Below, one piece after another: positions 44,911 through 56,454 of a stretch of 64,000 nt of DNA. How positions within the stretch are numbered: the stretch's first letter is position 1; the number at the start of each line of letters is the position of its first letter. Origin of the DNA: Coleophoma eucalyptorum. Taxonomy: Eukaryota > Ascomycota > Leotiomycetes > Helotiales > Dermateaceae. The stretch spans positions 372,001 through 436,000 of the forward strand of contig JALRME010000018.1 of the NCBI GenBank assembly GCA_026120035.1. The letters run 5' to 3'. A program made the position numbers and the translations under genes. Below the pieces are notes generated by a model. It was given only the letters and a program-made list of their open reading frames with translations. It had not been told where the DNA came from and ran no database searches.

Positions 44911-46868
44911 ATGGCCGATATCGAGAAACATCCAGTCCCACCTTCGACGGAGATCTCGCCAGAGGAGGCGCTCTCCAAGGGCGAGGTGATAGAATTGGCT
45001 GCCAAGGCGAAACTGGACGGTGTGCATACGGATAAAGGACTTGATCTTTTTCAGCAAAGTTTGCAATATGATACTGCGCAGTTGGCTCGTGATTCTGTGA
45101 AGGTTAGGAGGAAGTTGGACTTTATTGTCTTACCAATGGTAGGTTTTTCCCCAGTGTATCCAAAGCGGAAAAGAGAGAGGGATAGGGGGAGAATAAGAGC
45201 GGGCAATGCTAATCAATTCGCTCATAGATGATGACTACTTATATGCTTAGTTTTCTCGATAAGCAAACGTGGGTTGTTTTCAATTTCCTCTTCCATGTAG
45301 GATGCTAACTGCAAGTTAAGCTTGAATTACTCAAATGCCTACGGTCTCCAAGCCGATACCCATATGACTGGCGATGATTACAGCTGGGTGAGACAGTGTC
45401 CATCAATCAACTGCGTATTCGCAGCTTACAAAATTCCAGGTAGCATCAGCGCTCTATTTCGGCTGGCTCATCGGCGCCTGGCCTTCCAATCTCGCATTGC
45501 AAAAGTTTCCAATCGGCAAGTTTGTCGGCGGCATGTTATTCGTATGGGGAGCCATTTGTATGTTGCAAGCAGCAGTCTTCAACTTCTCAGGCTTCTTCGC
45601 AATTCGATTTTTCCTAGGATTTGTTGAGGCTTGCATTTCTCCGGCTTGGGTCTTGCTCACTTCCGCTCTATGGACGAGAGAAGAACAACCATTGCGTACA
45701 AGTTTCTGGCTGGGTATGAACGGAATGAGCTCTATCATCGGTGCATTGCTATCGTATGGTTTAGGTCATGTAAAAGGTTTAGCGGTGCCGAACTGGAAAA
45801 TCATCTATCTGGTATGATATATGAGTCAAGCCCTCTTTCCACTCTGCTAAATAGGCCAGGTTGTAGGAGCAATAACAATGGCCTGGGGCGTAGTCATAAC
45901 ACTCTATCTACCCGATGGTCCGGACAACGGCAAGATGTTCACGCCTTACGAACGAGTCGTTGCTGTATGGCGAATTTCGAAAAACAAGACAGGATACAAA
46001 AACCCACGCTTCCTCAAGCACCAAATCAAAGAAGCATTCCTCGATCCCAAAACTTATCTCTTGCTCGCCATGAGCACCAGCATGGGCATCTTAAATGGTG
46101 GCGTAGCGAATTTTGGGAGTGCGTTGATCAAGGGGTTTGGGTTCGATGCGTTGCGGACAAGTTTGCTACAAGCTCCTGGTGGTGCATTTGAGATATTTGG
46201 CTGTATTATCCTTGGATATTTGGCTACGTGTAAGAATATGATGGGTGCTACCATCATTCGTAAGTCTTCCGTCACCAAACGAATAGAAAAGTGAAAGCGA
46301 CTGACTCTCGCGATACAAAGTCGGCAGTCTTCCCGGAATTGCAGGACTCATTGGTATTCTGACCATCGATATCAAACACCGCTACGCCCTCGTTGGCTGC
46401 GCTTGGCTGCAAAACGTCCTCGGCTCTCCCATTGTCCTGAATTGGACTCTCCCAGTCCTGAACGTAGCTGGACATACCAAGCGGTCAACAGTGCTTGGCT
46501 TATACTTCGTGTAAGCCTCCATACCTCCCTTTAAGCCCCTTCACTCTGATCTATCTATCCTCCTCCACAAACCTCAACAAATGATCCCTCCTAAATCTAT
46601 ACCCCACAGGTTCTACTGCGCAGGCAACATAGCCGGTCCACACATCTTCTTTGCCACTGAAAGCCCACGATACCCATCAGCCATCAAGGGCCTCATAACC
46701 TGCTATGCGGCACTCATCGTGCTACAAGCCATCTACACGCTAGGCTGCGTATTGCAGAACCGCGTCCGCGACAGGCGCGGTCTACATGCTATGACGGAGC
46801 AAGAGGCCCTCGAGGGCTTTGAGGACCTGACGGATCTTGAGAACCTGCATTTTAGATATACTATCTAG
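44911..46868 (+). CDS. MFS permease, anion:cation symporter (Dal5/allantoate-type)
   Basis: Seven exons, 44911-45138, 45228-45268, 45321-45387, 45440-45811, 45860-46259, 46321-46510 and 46610-46868, give 518 aa with all frames closed. The rebuilt sequence has the family pattern: KLDFIVLPM, then MLSFLDKQTLNYSNAYGL, SWVASALYFGWLIGAWPSNL, FPIGKFVGGMLFVWG, RFFLGFVEACISPAWVLLTS and FYCAGNIAGPHIFFATESPRYP. Twelve membrane segments are expected. Dal5, Tna1 and related carriers import allantoate, ureidosuccinate, nicotinate or similar organic anions with protons. Exons 2 and 3 are very small (41 and 67 nt), so gene finders may miss them. Its position beside an amidase and under GATA sites suggests a nitrogen-containing substrate, perhaps an amide or its acid. 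Confidence 0.9.
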
Positions 46869-47710
46869 AGCCCAGCAGTGGGAGGCGAAGGTGTTGGGGG
46901 CTTTGAATCTTGTCTCTTGATTCCTGTTAGGGCCCGGGGGGGGATGATGGGACGATATGGTGGTAGATGAATATTTGGAATCTTAGAGACGTGCAGCCCC
47001 TTGATTTACGGTCCAAGTTAATGTTTGATATGCACATAAATTGTCAAGAATAAAAGCAGCTTGCCATCTCAAGCGCTTTGCTTTGAGCCCCCGAATGCCT
47101 TTGTTCCTTGCCTTAACTGCCCTTTGGTATTAGTTGAGGGAGGAGACTATCTACATAACTTAGGAAGAAGAGCGTTTCTAGCACCATTATAACCTGCCTT
47201 GCGTGCATTTTATCTATCTAGTATACCAAGGCTACCAGTAGATCCTCGTCTTCGCTCACGACCAGCAAGTGTTTGGAATAGACTTCCTATAACTCTACTT
47301 GGAAAGAAGGGTTCGATTAGGGGCCAACTGAGCTGTCTGTTCCACGCCATAATTTTTTTAAACTAATAAAGCAGCTGAGGACTACAGAAATCCTAACTCG
47401 TCAGAGAGAATCATACAAAAGGGTTAGACCAGGTAGATAGCATACATGGCAAAGAGTTAATTTTCGGTTCTTCACTACTGCTAACGAAGTAAGACGATGT
47501 TAAGAAAGAAAAAGTGCAAAGTGGTATATGTCTAACAAGTCCCCCATTATTAAAAATGAGCGCTAACTCCCCCCTTTTCGAGCATCATCAGGAGTAAATT
47601 CTGACGAATAATCAATCCCCAACCTCCCCTCCCTCCCAGCGCAATGTCTACACGAACCAAATAAAGAAAGAACAAACAAATTCAAATTCCTTCGGAGCTG
47701 GGTAGTGGAA
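46869..47710. other. Convergent 3' flanks, no gene seen
   Basis: Separates the 3' ends of two transporter genes. A G-rich run occurs near 46930-46943. No gene or RNA supported. Confidence 0.4.
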
Positions 47711-49551
47711 TCAAGAAGAACCGTCTTCTACCCCCTGTTTTCTAGCCTCGTGATCCTCGATGATTTTCTTCTCCACACTCTCATTGACGTCCGAATTCTC
47801 CGCGAGCACCTCATCGATGGTGCGGACGGGACCTTTGAAAAATGTCTTTCCGCCAATGACGGGCATCCAGTAGTAGACAATACAAAAGAGGAGGACAAAT
47901 CCTAAAACAACAACGGCATAGTTCATCTCGTCGGGGGTTGGGTTAGGGTAAGTGGGGAAGAGAAGGAGGATAAAGATGAACGTCATCCATGCGACCGAGT
48001 AGATGGCTGAGATGTAGGAAATGGTGTCCCCCATGTACCAGACTCCGGGTGTGAAGTGGCCGAAGATGAGACGTGAGATCAATGGCATACAGTATGCAAA
48101 ATAGAGTCCCATGATGGCGAGATTGAAGATGCTGTTGATGGCGATCGTGTTGACGAGCATGAGTAGTCCCTCCGCGAGTGTGCAGACGGCTGCGAAGCCA
48201 ACGGCACGAGCGGGTGTCTTGTTGCGACTGAGAACACGTAGGAAGCCGCTCCCTGGGAGACCATGATCTAGAGAAGACTTAGTACTGGTTTTCAAATTTG
48301 GAAGGCACAAGGGCTCAATACCTCTAGCGAAAGCGAAGGTCTCGCGACTTGCTGCGACCATGAGAATAGAGCAATTACAGATACTAGAGATCCATAAGAA
48401 GACCAATAATGCAATGGAGCCATTCTTGCCCAAGCTGTTGAACGCGATCTGAGCAAGTGGCTGTCCGAGAGGCGAATCCACAAGCGAGAGGATGTCGGAA
48501 CCCATGCAAAATGCAATGGTGATGATGACTGCCCAACCCGTGATGGCAGCTGTGACGAGGGAAGAAAGCATAGCAAATGGAACTGCCTTTGCTGCATTCG
48601 ATGCTTCTTCAGCAATGGTGGCACTGGACTCGAATCCGGAAACGACCCAAACTGGAGTCAAGAAAGACATCATAAATGCCCATCCGCTATTATGGAGTTA
48701 GTGATATGGACGGCACTAAAGTCTGAATTACTTACTTGTTAGTCCAGAAGCCAGTATTTTGTATGTTGGAGAAGACAAAACTAGCATCGTTCTTCAGTTC
48801 CTTGGGAGTAGCGGCTGCCAGGGATATAATTAGAGCGAGCAGCATAGCAAACTGCACGATAATGTATGAGAAGTTCAGGCGAGACATGAGCTTAGATGGC
48901 ACACAAGTCATGCCGAAGGTGAGGAATGTCGTTGCCACGAACATTCCGTAGTTGTGATATTTTGATGCCACAAAGGCCCCGTCTGTACTGATTGAGATTA
49001 CTGCTCCAAGGATGAGCGTCGCCGCATAGATGGTTGAGGCATAGATGGATATGTATCCTAGGACATTCATGTATCCGCTACATCAGGATCAGCATCGAAA
49101 TCTCTGAATAAATGAACGAAACTTACGCAAGCCAGCACATAAATGCCCTATATTTCTCAGGGGTCAATCTCGCAACCCAGTAGTACAGTCCGCCCGATGT
49201 AGGCATACTGCTACCAAGCTCGCCCAAACTCAATGCAACAGGTATCAGAAGCAGACATCCCACCAAGTATGTCCATACCATGCCCACAGCTCCAGCACTT
49301 CCTAGGGAGAAGATAATGGACTCCGCAATGGCAGGTGCAATGCCCATAGCACCAAACGATTGACCGAAGACGGTAAAGTATGAAAACTCCCGCTTCAACT
49401 CAGCGCGATAGCCAAGAGATGCCAGCAAGGCATCGTCGTCGGATGCCACGGTTTGCGCACCGGCTTCAAGATTCAAGACATCGCGAGCTTTGGCGACTTT
49501 CTCCTCTCGTGTGATGGAGCCCTGGCTTCCTGTGCTGCCGTCTTCAGCCAT
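47711..49551 (-). CDS. Amino-acid/GABA/choline permease (APC superfamily)
   Basis: Four exons, 49551-49127, 49077-48736, 48686-48322 and 48267-47711, give 562 aa. The start ATG at 49551 follows three in-frame codons of a longer non-ATG frame. The N-terminus has the family motif LGYRAELKREFSYFTVFGQSFG. Later come SLGELGSSMPTSGGLYYWVARL, PVWVVSGFESSATIAEEASNA and ASRETFAFARDHGLPGSGFL, as in the Uga4/Hnm1/Bio5 group of 12-helix permeases. The third intron (48321-48268) is 54 nt, a multiple of three with no stop, and begins GTATTG. The frame therefore reads through, but splicing restores the conserved FARDHGLP. Members import GABA, choline or polyamines. The substrate here is not certain. GATAAG boxes upstream fit nitrogen control. 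Confidence 0.9.
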
Positions 49552-52358
49552 GATGGGCAATTATCCTCTCCGGCTACTTGTGTAGGCAAAGCAACTTCGT
49601 AGATTTCGAGCGATGGTAAGTTGGGCTGTTATCGCCGGCGGTTACAGTCGTACAAGTACAAATATAAATACAGACGACTTCTTGTGAACACCATATTTAA
49701 GACCCTGGGTATCAGCCTTGTATGTATGTAGCGACAGCAGCAGCAGTAGCAGCGAGAAGCACAAGCTCTCCGATAAGCCGCTGCAGACCCATGCTGGGCT
49801 GGTGCTCTATGTCATGACTTATGCTAAGCCTGGGTAACTTCTATTACTGCATCGCGGTGGTGCAAGCAGGGCTGCATACCAAAAAGTGAAAATGCTAGGT
49901 AACTGGTTGGTGTAAGACAAAGTCGAGCTGGGACCAAGATAAGCGACACCAGCCTCGATTGGGCTGTCTGTCTGGCGTTGGTGAGATACTAAGGTCCAAA
50001 CGGCAGGGCGATAAGGAATACCCCGGGCACCAAGCTTGAGCTTCACACCTTACGACGAAAAGCGCACGCCAGGTCTGGGACGATTTGGAGAATCAATTAT
50101 CAGAAGGAAAATAGCCCGAGACTAATAGATTCCACCCAAGCACGAATCGTAGAGTAACAGCTTTGTTTCCGTGGGTCAGGGCGAGCGCCGTGCAGGTAGT
50201 TGCAGAGACTTCTGCTGCACCGTGAGAAAAAAGACGGACTCAGACTCCTCTCTGCTGCATCGGACGGACAGAAAGCTGGCTTAGCTGCCGTCGACAGCGG
50301 GCAGGAACCTTAAAGCCTCCACAACTCTGCAGCTCGTCTGTCGGGACGTGCTTGCCCGCCCGATGCAACTCTGGAGATGGATGTATGTGTGCGATAAGCA
50401 ACACTAGCAACCATCTTGACTGACATTCGAGCAATTAAGGCAGGGAGGGCAGAAAGCCATGGCCGGGGATGACAGTAGAACATTAATAATGATGATGCTG
50501 TCAATGATGCTGATCTGCTTCAGTGCCTTCATCCAGTATGCATGTCTTTGAGCGAGCGTCCTTCCAATTGGGGGGTCTGGCCGTGGGTCGGAAGGAGATT
50601 AATGTTGCCGGAGGACGGTCGCGACGATCTTGAACATTGCTGCACCACCAAACCAGAGCCATCAGAACAACCAGCTTGTCACCAATGTCGTAGGAGAGTA
50701 CATTGCCCATTGCTTATCTTCGACCATATACACCTGACTGAGAAGTGCTGACAAGCCTACTCCGACCCCTAACCCATCGTCATCCCTTGATTTAACCTCC
50801 ATGCATGCTCATCTTATAGGAGCTCCGAGCACGCCCTTCGTTGCGGCAAAGAATCCGTCGCGGGTAGGCTATAACAACAGCAGCATTCCAGGTCGAGATC
50901 TAGAAATAGCATCATTTTCGATTCCTTTCATGAACGGATAGAGCTTTCGTCGCGCATTGCTCGAGCTTCTCATCGTGAGAGATTAATCCCTGCTTGACAA
51001 CATGACGAATCGCAGACGGCGATCAAAGATGCAAAGCCTGTAATAACGAGGCTCTAGTCCAAGTGCATTTGAGCAAGGGAGGATGTTGCAAGCTAGAGGA
51101 AGGTTGTCTGATATTTAAGTTCTGTTGTCGTCGACGTTGTTTTAAGCAAGCCCTCCCATGCTTCGCCATCCAGGTGTCGTGGTTGTGTAATCCGCTTGCA
51201 GGCCAATACCGAGATCCGAAGTGTTTCTTGGGCTGCTCCTTCCCTTTCGGCTCAGATCACGTACATGCATTCCTTAATACGACACATCTTGGAGTGCAGA
51301 ATATCGATCACTGCTGCCAAAAGTCGTACGTCGTTCCCAGTGGGTAGGCCAAGCACGCGTGATCAGTATCTCTCACTCTGTCCAACAATTTCAAATGGAG
51401 GTCTTTTGAGAGCTAAGAGCATATTTTCTTTCATTCAGTTCAGACACTTGGTTATTTGCAGCATCCCATGGTTCCTAATGTGGTTTTTCCCCACGAAATG
51501 GGGGAAATTCCCAGAGCAAACTCTATGGGAAATCCTGCCAGGTAAAGTTTATAAGTCTAGAAACTGACTATGACATCTTCATTCTCGACCACGCCTGTCT
51601 CTCCACTACACTACATCACATGGATTTTCCAGAATCAAGGTTTCTCTAGAATGTCACTACATCTATGCTTATTTCGAAGTTGACGAATTAAATTCCCAAA
51701 TACCTCCCTGGCACGCAGGACCGGTAGCTGTTAACTTGGTAGCGAGCTCGGCGGCTCCGTGGTGAGGATTGTTTGCATCAAACCAAAACTGGCATCGGGC
51801 AATCTGTCTACGCTGCCTGCTAGCAACCATTCACTACATGCAAAACCGTCTGTTTCAGCCTTTCTCTGCCGTGTCCATCAAGTACAATGAGTCCTTTGTG
51901 GAGATACCCTGCATACCACTGAGCCAATAGCTGTGCAAAAGTTGAATAAACTTCGAACGAGTAGTTGAATAGCTGCTGTTGTCTGGTCGCATAGGCCCTA
52001 TCTAAGAGGGGTCTTCAGGTCTACTCGCAATGCGTCGTCACCTAGTTAGAGGTCAAGAATGTGAAGAGGGGCCGTGTTGCCTCAGTAGCACAGCATATCA
52101 CAGCATCACAGATTATATATTGTTTCCATCTCTATCTCTTCTGCACGTTTTAAACTAGTTCTTAGTCGAGCATCATAATGTTCAGCCAAGGTTTCTTTCT
52201 CTGTACGCCAATGCAAGATATCATTCTTGATTAATCTGGTTTTCTGCCCGTTTCATATGTCAAAAAACTCTCATCGTTTAGCGACCAAAAACTACGTTAT
52301 CCCTTTGAATTTATATCTTTGTTTTGGAGTTTTCCTATACATCCTAAGCCCTTAAGCC
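49552..52358. other. Divergent intergenic region of 2.8 kb, no gene seen
   Basis: Lies between the APC permease and GH5 starts. CAG repeats occur at 49735-49755. Open frames at 50240-50751 (both strands) and 51063-51567 have no recognisable content. Confidence 0.4.
49772..50015. promoter_or_regulatory. GATAAG boxes upstream of the GABA/choline-type permease
   Basis: GATAAG cores lie at 49772-49777, 49938-49943 and 50010-50015, 220-460 bp upstream of the permease start at 49551. They are candidate sites for an AreA/NIT2-type factor. Three matches in about 250 bp is more than expected by chance but not decisive. Confidence 0.45.
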
Positions 52359-53828
52359 ATGTCTCTCGCAATCTATGTCACGGCGTTCTTCGGCTTCGCA
52401 TCCATCACATCAGCATGGATGCCCGACGGCAACAGCAGCATTACAGCTGTTGACGGAACTGATCTTTTTGCCCAGAAAAGAGTACCACAGCCCAGGGCAT
52501 ATCCCGTATCTTACAACCCCTGGAGTCCCAAGGCCAGCAAAATTCGTGGTGTCAATCTAGGCAGTATGTTCGTCTTCGAGCCTTGGATCGGAACACAGGA
52601 ATGGCAAGCGATGGGTTGCGGTAACTACAAGAGCGAGTTCGACTGTGTGTCCGGACTTGGTCAGACCAAGGCAAATTCCGTCTTCCAAGCCCACTGGGAC
52701 CGGTGGATCACTGCTGCTGATTTAGACGAAATGATTAGCTACGGTTTGAACACGATTCGAATCCCCGTTGGCTACTGGATGCACGAGAGTCTTGTGTATC
52801 AGGATAGTGAACATTTCCCACAGGGCGGCTTTCCTTACTTGAAAACGCTCTGTGGCTGGGCTTCTGATCGGGGAATGTATATCATCATAGATTTGCATGG
52901 CGCTCCTGGAGCACAGGTCCCCGAGAACCCTGACACTGGACAGGTATGCTTCACTCAAACACTTAATCTCATGCAGGCGGAAAAGTTGACCGGGAGGAAA
53001 GTATGCACCAACAGCTGGATTTTATGCCGACTATCAATTCAATCGAGCCACGACTTTCCTGTCTTGGTTAACAACACAAATCCACATCAGCAGCCAATTC
53101 AGAAATGTTGGCATGATTGGTATCGTAAATGAGCCAGTGCAAAGCGTATCTGAAGCAGCGTCTATGCTATCTAGCTTCTATCCAAACGCGTACAATGTAA
53201 ATCCACTTTGCAACATATTTAGGTCCTGGATTTCCTGACCTCTACCTAGGCCATCCGCAACGCAGAACAAGTAATCGGAGTTCAAGGCGCCAGCGCTCTC
53301 CATATCCAAGTCATGAACGATCTCTGGGGCTCAGGCGATCCCAAAGCCGCCATGCCTTCAGATGCTACCTCGCTCGCTTACGATGACCACCGCTACTTGA
53401 AATGGGCCACGAGCATTTCCGTCTCACAAGCCAGCTACATCGCAACTTCATGCAACGATGACCGTACCTCAACAGGCGAAACGCCAACAATAGTGGGCGA
53501 ATTCAGCTTGAGTGTCCCAGACGTAAGTCGCCTACCCACTTGTCTCCTTCATAACCCTCCAACCACGAGCTCCCCGAAAGCAAAAAAACTGATACACAGG
53601 CTCTAGAATGTGCAATGGACAACCGGATGGGATCCCTCAACACAGGAGACGTTCTACAAGAACTGGTTCATAGCGCAGGTTACAAGCTACGAGAGGAGTG
53701 CGTCAGGCTGGATCTTTTGGACTTGGAAGAGCCAGCTGGGTGACTATCGCTGGAGTTACCAGGATGCGGTCAGTGCAGGAGTCATCCCCCAGCATCTTGA
53801 CGATCTTTCCACAGAGGGTATTTGTTGA
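52359..53828 (+). CDS. GH5 exo-beta-1,3-glucanase (glucan 1,3-beta-glucosidase)
   Basis: Four exons, 52359-52943, 53002-53196, 53250-53522 and 53607-53828, give 424 aa, all joined in phase 0. Residues 1-19 are a signal peptide (cut near TSAWMP). [16 protein letters not shown] and [12 protein letters not shown] are typical of the Exg1/Xog1 group (GH5_9). IVNEP places the acid/base Glu at 239, and IVGEFSLS places the nucleophile at Glu344. The final exon with WIFWTWKSQ and [15 protein letters not shown] is the usual C-terminus. The enzyme releases glucose from the non-reducing ends of beta-1,3-glucan in the wall or medium. The acceptor of intron 1 was taken as AAAG before TATGCACC, because that restores the [14 protein letters not shown] block. 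An alternative CAG would add unrelated residues. Confidence 0.92.
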
Positions 53829-54070
53829 TGGAGACGGGTGTAAGAGTATTAACCGACTCTGTATGGACATCTCTTGGGGCTATCCAGGTATAATTGCTGC
53901 CAGTGATACTCACGCAGCTGGATCACGATGCTATCTGCTACTGGGGACGAAGTTTGAGAGCTTAGTTTGGACAAGGCGTTTTAAGCTTGGAGTTTTAAGA
54001 TGTGTCCTGCATTTTACTTTTCTATAGGTGTATAAATATCCATACATTAGGACTAGGTCTTGAATCATTT

Positions 54071-55733
54071 TCAGACCTCGCTCTCACTACTCTCCCCTCC
54101 TTTGAGCACAATGCGTCCCCCAGTCCATATGAAAGTTGCAATGCCAACAAGGCCACTCAGAATACCAAAGGTCCAGACCATGGTTCCCCATCCAGGGCCT
54201 GCAACAATAAAACCAGCCCAGAGAGGACCGATCAATGACCCAACAGCATAGGATGTATTAAACAATCCGAATCCCTGAGCCGCAGCTCCCTTCTCGCCAA
54301 ACCCACCAGGATTCTTTCTCTCCTCCTCTTCCAAAACGTGATCGATCTCTGCCATTAGAGGCGTCATGCTCAGAGTCAGGCAGACGCCAATGAGAGTCAA
54401 GAGAGCACACAGAAGTACTTTCTGCGCCATACTATCGTGCTCAACGAAGCGTAAGCATACCCAGAATGGGATAGCGCCAACCAGACCAAGCGTAGTGAAT
54501 GGGCGAGGGCCATAACGATCCGACAGAAATCCTACAACGGGCCCAAAAAGAGAGGGAATCACAAGACAGATGAAGATAAGTCCTGCGCCCGTAGACGTCC
54601 AGTGGAAGGTATCTTTCACGTAGAGCGGGAGCACACTGTCGAACGCGGCCAGGGAACTGGATTGGACAAAGCAGCCCAGCAATGATGCCAGGAGGCGAGG
54701 AATCCGTAATAGCCTGATCATTGGCGGAAGGCGTTGGGAGAAAGTTTTCGGGGCTGGGTCTTCCCTCAAAGACGGGGCCTGAGTGACTGTTTTCTCTCCC
54801 ACATCTCCCATCGAACGAATCTCTCCACTGCCTCGAATCGAACGCGCCTCCAAAACTGGACTGGATTGCACCTCCTCGGAACGGTTCTGCGCTGCTGCTA
54901 CCGCAGCGTCAGACACCGCCCACTGCGCAGCGACTGACTTCTCAATCATCATAAGCCGGAGGACGACATCAAGACCGATAAGAGCAAATCCCATAGCAAA
55001 GACAGCATAGTATCCAGCTCTCGCGTAGACAACACCACCGAGCAGGGGGCCCGCCAGCGATCCAATACTAGTCGCGGCCGCGATATAGCCCATTGCCTGC
55101 CCAATCTCTTCTTTCTCGACAGTGTCGGAAAGCAGAGCAAGACCAACTGTCCAAACCACCGCAGCGGAGACGCCTTGCAGGATTCGTCCTGTGATCAGGA
55201 CGGCGAGCGAGGTGCCAACACAGAGCATTGCTGTTGCACCAGCAAGTGCTAACAAGCCCATGATGAGTGGCATCCTTCGTGAGGTGCTTCGGTCAGCGAC
55301 CCAGCCAAATGTTGCTTGACAACCCGTCAGTAGTGAACAAGCGACGTAATTACACAAGTATGCTCCTCTTTCGAGCACTGCGGGGCGTGACTTACGGGAT
55401 GCAACGGCAAGTGCAGCGCCATAGACACTGAGGAACACGGAGGTCCATTTCTGGATCTCTTCTTCCGGCACACCGGCTCGGGCAGTAAGAGCAAATGGCA
55501 AGACCGGAACTACCAGAGAATAGAGAAAGATATCCTAAGCAAGATCAGCACTACCGAAACGTATAAGTTAGACTTTTCTGTCTCAAAGATACTCAACATA
55601 CAGTGAATACAGCCGTAGCGATAGTGCCAATGATAAAAGGCTTCGAAGAGCGAAACTTCAGAAATGGAGGCGCTGCGGCATTGCCTATCCGCGTCCCATA
55701 GATGAACGTATATACACCATCCCTAGTAAACAT
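54071..55733 (-). CDS. MFS drug:H+ antiporter-like transporter (DHA1)
   Basis: Three exons, 55733-55602, 55534-55396 and 55314-54071, give 504 aa with phases 0 and 1. Joining gives ATAVFTDIFLYSLVVPVLPFAL, the usual first helix of DHA1 members with the conserved D and VVPVLPF. FGWVADRSTSRRMPLIMGL is the loop 2-3 signature, and GRILQGVSAAVVWTVGLALL is antiporter motif C-like. VGFLSDRYGPRPFTTLGL repeats the loop in the second half. A central loop of about 80 residues separates the halves. The group resembles vesicular amine/multidrug carriers, and the substrate is unknown. The extreme N-terminus is less certain, because the first exon has only one in-frame ATG and a weak match outside its final helix. 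It is convergent with the GH5 gene, 242 bp apart. Confidence 0.85.
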
Positions 55734-56454
55734 AATTTCAAGAATGAATGTAAAATGTGGAAAAGAGCTCGCCGTGAGCAAATAAGTGCAGCTGGTAAAC
55801 GGTGTGCGAATCGTACTGTAATGTATTTATACGCCAGTCCTTGGCAGCTCGCTCTAGATCTAGCCAAATGACTAAGTCTCGCTTGCTGTCTGTGGCCCCC
55901 GATTTACCTTTTCTGTAATTGGCTCAGTATAGTACGGCCGACATATATTCCTTGGGGTATTATAACTTGGGGTACTGCACAGTATCCCTTAAACCGGCAC
56001 GCGTTGGTACTCACCCATATGACGCTAGTAAGGAATACCAATGACATTATTGGGTTATATTCCTGATTTCGCTTCAAATCGTATGGGTGGTTTATTGCCG
56101 GTTTTAATCTCATGCCTGTGGCACCAATTAAAATTAGGGTAGTTATAGCCTAAGGATAGCCACTATTTACCGTCTTTCTCGCTATATTTCCAGCGCTTAC
56201 TCACTGGTCAGTCGCCTTTGAAGATAAAATTTCTGGATACGAGCCAACCGTAACGGTTAATTCCTAAGCGATATGCAGGTGGGTAACAAGCAGGCCGGTT
56301 CAAGAGCTGGCTTTCTTCGACCCAAAGCTTAGTCATTTATGACTCCCAGGGAAGGTAAGAATCGTATAATTATTGACAGCCCCTAAACCGCGACAACACT
56401 TTTTGTTTCGATTCTTCTTAACCGTATCGTATGTCGAGGTGACTGTTCTGAGAC
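55734..56454. other. Divergent intergenic region, no gene seen
   Basis: About 720 bp between divergent starts of an MFS and a Zn2Cys6 gene, AT-rich in part. No gene or repeat supported. Confidence 0.4.
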
